From: Peptostreptococcaceae bacterium pGA-8
GTDB lineage: Bacteria > Bacillota > Clostridia > Peptostreptococcales > Anaerovoracaceae
DNA length: 38,778 nt
Assembly (NCBI GenBank): GCA_900112915.1
Contig: FONK01000015.1
Coordinates: 1 to 38,778, forward strand
Direction of reading: 5' to 3'
In this document: in pieces, positions 25,720 through 34,200 of the stretch
How the letters are laid out: the number at the start of each line of letters is the position of its first letter
Numbering within the stretch: position 1 is the stretch's first letter
The notes under the pieces: model-generated
The model's input: the letters and a program-made list of their open reading frames with translations, nothing else
Database searches by the model: none
Told to the model about the DNA's origin: nothing
Translations under genes and position numbers: made by a program

Positions 25720-26551
25720 TGCAACAGGAAAATATCTCTATTCAGAGGTTAAAAAGCCTGATCCGGGGACCTTCAAGGGAGACTGGACAGTATTCAATGT
25801 GAAAACGGCGGATACAGATGTGGAAAAGGACTACTATGAGAATTACTACAAAACTCTCTGCAAGAAATTAAAAGAGGGAGAAGGCTCCCTTAAGGATGGA
25901 CAAATTTCCGACTATGGAAGGGTGGCAATCGTACTGACGGCAATAGGCAAGGACCCTACCGATGTAGAAGGATATAATATATTTGAAAAACTGGATGATA
26001 TGGAGCAGGTTATCAATGGCGATGTGCGTAATCCTATGCATGCCCTCATTGCAGCTAAATACTGCGGGTATACCTTGAAAAATGAGGTCGCATATGCGGA
26101 GCACATTAAAGCTGCCATTGAAAAGAGAGAACTCTTCACGGATGGGGAAGATGAAATAGAGAAAATCTCCCTCGCCCTGCAATCTATGACATACTACAGA
26201 TACCTGCCGGAAGTAGGCGTTGCCATTGATATGCTTATCAGCAGACTTTATGAGCTGCAAAAAAGTGACGGAGGCTTCGGCAGCTGTGCCAAAACAGCCG
26301 AGGCTCTGCTGGGCATCTGCTCTGTCGGCATGGATCCCATTACAGCTGCAGGATTGCAGAAGGAGGGTAAAAATCCATTTACAAATCTTCTTGAATGTGT
26401 CGAAGGCGATGGCTTCAAAAAAGACATCAAGGGAAAAAATATAGACATTGAAGCCACAGAAAAGGCGATGATTACTCTTAACGCCCACCATGTGTTCCTA
26501 AAGGAGAGAATGCTTTTTGCCACTCCTGAGGAAAGGAGCGAAAAGAATTAG
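25616..26551 (+). CDS. Lipoprotein resembling the alpha/alpha-barrel half of transcobalamin
   Basis: This 311-aa lipoprotein has a signal peptide ending in the lipobox LAGC, so Cys22 is likely lipidated and the protein sits outside the membrane. The rest is helical, with repeated helix pairs and a DGGFGS motif (218-223) typical of the terpenoid cyclase/prenyltransferase alpha/alpha-barrel superfamily. That fold also forms the N-terminal domain of transcobalamin and intrinsic factor. The helices KEGEGSLKDGQISDYGRVAI, NPMHALIAAKYCGY and CAKTAEALLGICSVG fit that pattern. AAGGAG lies 10 nt before the ATG, inside the upstream gene. It is the last gene under cobalamin riboswitch 1, and a DUF4430 protein follows under riboswitch 2. 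A corrinoid-binding role is inferred; distant homology should be checked by structure prediction. Confidence 0.82.
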   Translation: MKRKIVSLISFVLILGMMLAGCGEDLSAKLLKQRDATGKYLYSEVKKPDPGTFKGDWTVFNVKTADTDVEKDYYENYYKTLCKKLKEGEGSLKDGQISDYGRVAIVLTAIGKDPTDVEGYNIFEKLDDMEQVINGDVRNPMHALIAAKYCGYTLKNEVAYAEHIKAAIEKRELFTDGEDEIEKISLALQSMTYYRYLPEVGVAIDMLISRLYELQKSDGGFGSCAKTAEALLGICSVGMDPITAAGLQKEGKNPFTNLLECVEGDGFKKDIKGKNIDIEATEKAMITLNAHHVFLKERMLFATPEERSEKN

Positions 26552-26588
26552 CAGCCAGGTCTAAATGACAAAAATTAGAAATAGGCAC

Positions 26589-26618
26589 TTGATTTTTAGT
26601 GATGAATAATGGTAGAAT
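26589..26618 (+). promoter_or_regulatory. Promoter of the second riboswitch operon
   Basis: TTGATT (26589-26594) and TAGAAT (26613-26618) are spaced by 18 bp with TGG before the -10. This is the same extended -10 layout as the promoter at 21145. It gives the second riboswitch its own transcript, in addition to any readthrough from the lipoprotein gene. Confidence 0.7.
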
Positions 26619-26671
26619 ATACTAAGAATTGATTAAGAATTTTTTAACAGACACAATGATATATATGCAGC

Positions 26672-26791
26672 ACATGACATTTATGCTTGAGCTTCAAGTG
26701 TAAATTAAGAGGGGAAACAGGTTAGAATCCTGTACGGTCCCGCCACTGTGTATGCAGGAAAACTCCTGCTGAAGTCAGATTACCTCCATGT
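26672..26791 (+). promoter_or_regulatory. Cobalamin riboswitch 2 (aptamer)
   Basis: The core reads GGGGAAACAGGTTAGAATCC, then GTACGGTCCCGCCACTGT, then AAGTCAGATTACCT. ACATG (26672-26676) and CATGT (26787-26791) can close it. The peripheral arm between the core and the B12 box is shorter than in riboswitch 1. It precedes the secreted DUF4430 protein gene. Confidence 0.95.
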
Positions 26792-26847
26792 AGCCAATGT
26801 CTTTCGACGTGGAGATCGAATTATGACTTTCTTTTAGACAACGAAAA

Positions 26848-26880
26848 CGGGTTGCACCAGATAGGTGCAATCCGTTTTTT
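26848..26880 (+). terminator. Expression-platform terminator of riboswitch 2
   Basis: CGGGTTGCACC (26848-26858) pairs with GGTGCAATCCG (26864-26874) over 11 bp including one wobble, and six T follow. Its leading 16 nt (26839-26854) are identical to the platform of riboswitch 1. The stem is stronger than that of riboswitch 1, so basal leakage may be lower. Confidence 0.93.
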
Positions 26881-26937
26881 GATGGTGTTACTACGGTTAT
26901 ATATGGGAAAAAAGAAGGTCGGAAAGGAAGAGGAAAA

Positions 26938-28236
26938 ATGTTTAAAAAAGCCATAAGAAACAGGCAGCTAACCACCGCCTTAGTGATACTTTTGGCAATA
27001 CTGATCTTTGCATCTCCTTTGATTACGGTAAAATCACAAGGCATATATGAGCAGGAAAACAAGCTCGCAGGAGATAATAAGGAAAAGTCAACTGTAATTG
27101 TCACCGGTCAAAAGTATAAGATGAACTATGGCAAGGAGCAGGAAATTGAAAAAGCCATTCAGGAGAGGCTTGAGGAAATCGAAAAGAAGGAAGATATACC
27201 TCAAGAAAAAACTGCGGCTGAAATGGTCAAGGCAATAAAGGCAAAGGAGAACGGAGCCGGAAAAGGCAAAAGCGGATCAGGCGGTAATGGCAACGGAGGC
27301 AATGACAACGGTTCCGGAAACAACTCAAGCAACCCGGGAGGACACCACAGCGGGATGACTGAGGAAGAGGAAGAAGCCTGGGAGAAGGAGAAAAATAAGC
27401 CGAAAATCAGCATAGAAGGTCTGGAGGGCGGAAAAACTTACACGGGAGCTTTCTTTAACTTTAAACTTTTAGCACGAGACTATGCAGGCAAACCTATTTC
27501 GTGGGGCAATAACGGACATGTAGAGGTATATGCAGATACAGCGGCTGTAGAAGGACAAACCGGATATTATAGTGGCAGTTGGACAAACTATAAGATTAGA
27601 ATTAAAAAAGGTCCTAATATTATAAGAATTGTGGCTGTTGATGCGGAAGGCAACAGAACTGTAGAAGACTATGTGATTTATGGAGACCCGGATACTTCAT
27701 CCGAAGTGATTGGAAGAGTCAGATTTGTATTTGATCTGACTAATGTGGGCAAGGGATATCTGGTAGATGAAACAGTACCTGTCTATAGGGATGAGTCTGC
27801 GGCTAATTTGATTGTAAGGGTTCTCCAAGAAAAAGGATATTATGTTGCGTTAACGGAGGAGTCCGCTGATGTAGGATATTATTTGGCATCAATTAAAGGC
27901 AATAAGCTTTTAGCAGGATATAGTATAAGCCCTGAGAGACACGAGCTAATTACAACTGAAGGGGGATATTGGGGACAGGAAACCGGACAGAAAGATCCTA
28001 CCTTCGATAGTCTTGCTGAAAAGGACTTCTACTGGGGTTCAGGATGGATGTACAGCGTTAAGGATAAAAGTCACAGTAGTTGGACAGCACCTAATATTGG
28101 AATGTCAAATTATTTTATAGGAGATTCCAGCTATGGAACTAAAGAAATTATGTTGTGGTGGACAAACTGTGTAGGCAGCGACTTCGCAGGAGGTTGGAAT
28201 ACGAATATAGTCAGCACCAGACAGTGGTGGCTATAG
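26938..28236 (+). CDS. Exported DUF4430 (transcobalamin C-terminal-like) protein
   Basis: This 432-aa protein has GGAAAGGAAGAGG just before the ATG. A basic region and hydrophobic span (about 10-32) direct export; there is no lipobox or sorting tail, so it may stay anchored by this segment. A charged helical segment and a Gly/Asn/Ser-rich linker (about 100-140) follow. An Ig-like domain (about 155-260) comes before the C-terminal DUF4430-like domain (about 262-432). That domain has SGWMYS (368-373), GMSNYFIGD and IMLWWTNCVGSDF. In transcobalamin the equivalent domain covers the upper face of B12. It is the first gene under riboswitch 2 and 48 nt upstream of the 2364-aa surface protein gene. 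Corrinoid binding is likely but unproven. Confidence 0.9.
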   Translation: MFKKAIRNRQLTTALVILLAILIFASPLITVKSQGIYEQENKLAGDNKEKSTVIVTGQKYKMNYGKEQEIEKAIQERLEEIEKKEDIPQEKTAAEMVKAIKAKENGAGKGKSGSGGNGNGGNDNGSGNNSSNPGGHHSGMTEEEEEAWEKEKNKPKISIEGLEGGKTYTGAFFNFKLLARDYAGKPISWGNNGHVEVYADTAAVEGQTGYYSGSWTNYKIRIKKGPNIIRIVAVDAEGNRTVEDYVIYGDPDTSSEVIGRVRFVFDLTNVGKGYLVDETVPVYRDESAANLIVRVLQEKGYYVALTEESADVGYYLASIKGNKLLAGYSISPERHELITTEGGYWGQETGQKDPTFDSLAEKDFYWGSGWMYSVKDKSHSSWTAPNIGMSNYFIGDSSYGTKEIMLWWTNCVGSDFAGGWNTNIVSTRQWWL

Positions 28237-28284
28237 ATTAACTGATTAATATATTCAAATTGGTAAGAAAAAGGAGAGCTTAAG

Positions 28285-31200
28285 ATGCAAAAGGCTAGAG
28301 GATTTATTAGCTTAATACTTTCAATTATGCTGCTTATGACTATGATGCCGTCTTTGGCGTATGCAGAAGTAGGCGGTGAGGAGAGCACAAGCGACACAAA
28401 ATCTGAAGATGAAATAGAAATAAATGAGGAAAACTTTCCTGATAAATGTTTCAGAGAAGAATACATTACCCCTTTAGATAAGGATGGCAATGGAAGTCTT
28501 TCTGAAGAGGAAAGAACTGTTTTGGGCTATACAGAAATGAAATTTGCCGGCATAGATACTAAAGGTGTTGAAAAGCTGGTATTTAAAAGAAAACCACCTC
28601 AGCCGGGATACCCTGAGCAAAGGCTTAGATATACAATAGAAGCGCCGGGAGGAACTAAATTCCCGTTTGAAGTGTTCAAGAATGCCGTTGCTGGTAAGGA
28701 AGTTGAACTAACAATTAAATCGACCGACGATAAATTACCAAGCCTTGAGGGAATTGAAAAAACAGAAGGTAAGATAATAGATTTATATTTAGTATATAAT
28801 GACCGAATTAAAGAAATAAACCTTTCTGAAATTAGAAATACAGCTATACAGAGTGTAAACATCATGGATGATAAGGGCACTATAACTGATGAGCAGCAGG
28901 AGGCAACCCAAAATGAAAAGTTCCCTGAAATAAAAGCCGGAAATGGGGTTCAAAAAACTTATAAACTTGCTATAGATGCAAGACAAAAAGAGATAACGGA
29001 TTTAGATTTAAGCGGCAGTTTGTTTTCCAGTATAGATATCATTGGAGATTTAAGAAATATCAAATTAAAAGGCTGCACAAATTTGTATAAATTAAATATT
29101 AGCGCTCCCGTAAAACGTGTTAGCGAGAATTATGGCAGCTGGGATGGATACTCCATAAAAACTGCTAAAGGCATGGAAACCTTAGATTTACGGGGGCTGA
29201 ATAAGCTGAAAATCCTTAAGGCTAATGAATGCAACATAAAGAATCTGCATTTGGATAAAGGACAGCAGCTAGATACCGTTTGGCTGGGCGGAAACCATTT
29301 GACTCATATATATAGAGAAAATATTATAGAATTGAAAAATTTAGATCCTTTAGTAGATAACTTCGCATATTATTTAGGCCCCCAATCAATAACGTTGACT
29401 GTTGAAAAAGCAAATGATAAATATGTCTACAATATGAAAAAAGTTGTAGGAGAGGATAACCTTAAGTATATACATGTTGCCGGCGAAGGCTATTATTTTA
29501 ACAAGAAAACCGGAAATATCGAAATAGATGATGTTAATACAGTTAAGAGTAATCCTGTGACCTATTGCTATAGGGTTAAAAGAGACTGGCGTCCTGATGT
29601 AGTTATGTATGTAACTATTTTACCTGAGAGTATAGAAGAGGAATCTGCGGTTAAGGATATTAAGCTAAAGACCCCGCCGGCACCTAAAGTATTGAAAAAT
29701 GGTATGGTAATAGGCTTGGATTTTGATGCTCTTGTGGTTACTCTGATAAAGGAAGATGGCAGTGAAGAAGATGTTAGACTTAAGGACTTCTATAGATATG
29801 GCATTGAGCTTAAAAAAGGAAATGACGACAAGTATAGATACTACATTACGCATCTTAAAAGTAAAAAAACTATAAAGCTATATGAAATTAAGCCTAATAC
29901 AACTGTGAAAATTACGGTTGCTAATGGAGAGGGCTCAGGAGTTTATAATGTAGACGATACAATAGAAATTGGAGCCAATGTACCGGAAGGCAGGGAATTC
30001 GGAGAGTGGATTTGTCGGCATGATTATAAAAAGAATATAATTTTTGAAGATGCCAAAAGCCCTAACACAAAAATACGTTTCAAAGACATCGAAGGCAGTT
30101 TAAATCAACATAGTTTTACTATTGAATATACAACGAAAAAGAAATCGTTGGATAATATCAAATACCCGGTGGAAATAAATAAAGAGAATTTCCCTGATCC
30201 GACCTTTAGGGATGTATTGGCAAAGAAATTTAAAGCCGGAGTAATAACAAAGGAGGACAGCAATCAGCTCTGGTATGGAGAAATAAAGTTTAGTACAGAT
30301 AATTTCAAGGGTATCGAATGCTTTGACTTTTACGGGGTTAATAAAGGTTCTGGTGGATATCCCGTAAAGCTGCATCCGAATGGTAAATTCCCTTTCGAAA
30401 TATTAAACGAAGTTTTTATGTACCAACCTGATTCAAGAAGGGTTAAGGTTTTGGTTGAACCTGACGAATATGTAACTCCGCATGTGATGAACCTTGATGG
30501 AATAGAAAAGGTTGACAACCTTAAGTATATTGAAATTGCCTATGAAGATAATACTACGGGAATCACTTTTAACCCGAATTTTGACTTTGGCAATGTGAAG
30601 GAAGTTGAGGTATATAGATACCTTGAAAGACATAAGTTTAATAGAGAACCATTGCCTGAAATGAAAGCTCCGGACATGTCATTTTTGAAAAGCTTTCCTA
30701 ATTTAAAAAAGTTGTCTGTAAATGGCAATATGTGTATAGATGGGAATCTGGATTTAAGAGAAAATGCAAAATTGGAAGAGTTGACTTTAGCCGGTTATGC
30801 GAAGAGTCTGGATATATCAGCTTGTAATAAACTAAAGCGACTCGGGATATCAGGCAGTGGATATCACGTTTTAACTCTTGCAGGTACTATAATTGCAGGC
30901 ACCCAAGTCAGCAAGCCGTGCCAGCTTGAGAGCATTGACCTTTCAAATCACCCGCAATTAGAATATCTGCGGATAGATTATACGGAAATGTCGTCTCTCG
31001 ATATTTCCGGACAGGATAAACTGACATCTTTAAGTTTAGCTTCAAATAAGATCGAAAATATTGTATTAGGAGAGCATCCTTATCTTGAAGAGGTGAAACT
31101 TCGAGGAACACCTGTAAAAGAGCTGAATCTCAGTGGGTTAAAGAAACTAAAAACCTTTAAGTTTAGCGGTTACACTAAACTTGAAGAAACTGGATGGGGA

Positions 31201-34200
31201 CCTCAAGTGATAACCTTGCCGGATCTTATAGGTCCGGAGCATATAGATTTTTCCCATAATAAGGAGCTGCGAAGTATACATATTACAGACAGCAATATAA
31301 AAGATATTAATGTAGATCATAATCCAAAGTTAAGAGAACTGATTGCCTACCACAATAGGCTGCCATATGTGAATCTTTCCGGCATCAAGCGCAGCCTCAG
31401 CTTTAATGTAAATGGTGATAGTTATAAAAGCAAAATTCAGCAGCCGAAAATAAAGGCTAAGAGAGTAAACGGCAAGCTGGTTATTGATATCGGCTCTGTT
31501 ATTGGGAAAGAAAATTTAAAAAACATTTATGAGCTTCAAACCGGGTGGAATTTAGACAAGGAAACCGGTTATATAGAAATACCTGAGCCGTGGGGAATGA
31601 CAATTCTCAGAGGAAGTAATGCCAGCGATAAACGCCCTGCATACAGAGGATTTTTTAGGTATCTGTATAAGGCTCCTTACCCTGCACATTTAAGCTGCCC
31701 TCAAAATGGAAATCATATGCTCGTCAATGTGTATTTAGATAATCAAAAGCCTGTTGTTAAGGTTGAAAAGGAAACGGTAAGAATTAAGCAGGGCGAGAAG
31801 TTCGATCCGATATTGATAAATGCCATAAGTGCAACTGATGTGGAAGACGGATATGTAAGAATAAGAGAAAAGGATGTCATTGAAAACACGGTTAAATCTA
31901 ATATACCGGGAGAGTACCATGTAACCTACAGGGTTAAGGACTCATGGGATGAAGCAGCAGAGCCGGTAACTGTTAAAGTTATAGTTGAGCCAATTAAGGT
32001 AAATGATGTAGTGGTTAAGAGTTTGCCGACTAAAACAGACTACGAAGAATGGGACAGACTTGATTTAAAAGGACTTGTAGTTGAGCTCGTTACGGGTGAA
32101 GGCACACAAACCTTAAAAGGCTACGACATTATTAAAAAAGGCATCAGCATCAGTCCGGCAGAAGGTAGTGAGCTTGCGATGGGGACCAATAAGGTGGTAC
32201 TTACTCACGATGCAAGTGGCAAAGGGACATCTTTTGATATAAATGTCCGAACACCGTCACAACCTAAGTATAAATTGGATGTTGTAGGTGGAGTAGGCGG
32301 CGGAAGATATAAGGAAGGCAACAAGGTGGAGATTTCCGCTGTTGTGCCGATGGGACATAAGTTTGTTAGATGGAAAGCGACAGCCGGAAATCCAAAGATT
32401 ACAGACAAGTCCAGTCCAATAACCCACATTGAAATGCCTGGCAAGAATGCAAAGGTAGAGGCGGTTACAGAGCCAATCACAGCTGTTACCGTGAGCCAGG
32501 TAAAGATATCTACCAATCCTAAAATGAAGTATTTCACAGGAGACAAACTTGACTTATCGGAGATGGTGGTTACCCTTATAAGAAGTGATGGAATTACAGA
32601 GAGAGTACCATTTGCTCTATTTGAAGAAAAAGGGATTAAAACAAGCCATAGCCATGGAGATGAGTTAAATGGTGATGGAGACTTTGATTTATATGCAGTT
32701 CATGTAGAATCCGAAAAGGTTGATTCTGTAAAGATAAGGGTTTTTGAAAGGGTAAAGCCGAAACCTTTTGAAGGGAAGCTGAAAATTGATGAAATCAATT
32801 TCCCTGATGAGAAGTTTAGAAGCACTCTCGTTAGATCTCTGGATAAGGACAAAGATGGCTATTTGACCGCAGAAGAAGCATATGTTACTAATAATGCACC
32901 TTTAAAATTCTCTACAGATAATTTTAAGGGGCTGGATAAGATATATTTTGAAAATATCGACAGGCTTTATGTTGATGCACCGGCAGGAGCTAAAATACCC
33001 TTCCATTTGTTCAAGGACGCTATGGTTGATGAGCCGAATAAGCATGGGCGTGTACGAGTTGTAAGGGCTGATGATTCTAAGGCGCTGCCGAATATTTCAG
33101 AGCTCAGTGAGCTTAGAAGAATAAGCAAATTAGAGATTCTTGGCACACCAAATGATAAAGAAATTATTGTAGATGGAGTTCAGGCGGAAGAAATCCTTGT
33201 TAAAATTAGAGATGATGAGGATAACAACGCTAAGGTTATGCCAAAAATCACTGTAAAAAACTGTCGAAGAACGAAAGAGTGCATAATTTCATCAGAAGGG
33301 AAGTTGAAAGCAAATGATGTCAATATTTCCGATTTGCCGGCAGCTGAAAAAATTACTGCGGAGGGATCGGCAGCAGAAAAAATCACTGTTGACAGCTGTC
33401 CGCAATTGGGAGAATTATGGCTCAGTGGCTGCAAGGCTAAACCTGTAAATTTCACGACTAAAAATGTTAAATCATTAAAGCGAATAATAATAGAAAAATC
33501 CATGGTGGATAAGCTTTCTATAGAGGATATACCAAATCTTATATCGCTAAGTTTAAATGATGTTACCGGGATTGCAAACTTTAAGATAGCCAGCAGTAGT
33601 CTGCGTGCATTATCATTAACACATTCAGATTTGGAAAAGCTTGATATTAATGGGTGCGAAGTGCTTGAGTCGCTGGTAGTAGAAGATGCTCCTATGCATG
33701 AATTCTCAGTTGGCAAAAAACCGGACATTAATGATGTTAAAATAGAATCGACCAATATTTCTAAGATAGATAAATTGACCGGTGATGTTCCTTGGCATAA
33801 TGTGGGCAACAATCGCATACCATATGTGGATTTTGATGAAGAAGAGTATAAAAATGTTGTAGGAAGTGCCTATAATCAGTATATATCAGGGAAACTAAAA
33901 ATCCTTAATGAGGAAGGCAGAAAAAAAGTTGTATTTGATGTTAAGGAGCTTGTTGGAGATAAGAGAATAAAGAACGTTGTAAAATCGGTTAATGAAAACA
34001 AGAGTTATAGCCTAAATAAGGAAAAGGGATATATTGAAATAAATGATTTAGAAAAAGTCAAAGAAAATGGCGTTCAATATGACTATGTGTATATCCACCA
34101 TGAAAAACAAGGCAGGCTAAGAGTTCATGTATCATTTGCTTTTGCAAAACCTGTCATTAAAGCAGAGGACAAGAAGATCTTCGTAGGAGAAGCCTTTGAT

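Noticed and set aside
25868-26491. Minus-strand open frame of 207 codons opposite the lipoprotein gene
   Set aside because: No ribosome binding site or recognisable domain; the + strand gene has a clear lipobox, ribosome binding site and operon position.
33180-33818. Long open frame on the minus strand (212 codons)
   Set aside because: It lies wholly inside the 2364-aa surface protein gene, has no ribosome binding site, and its low-complexity Ser/Leu-rich translation is that of an antisense shadow.
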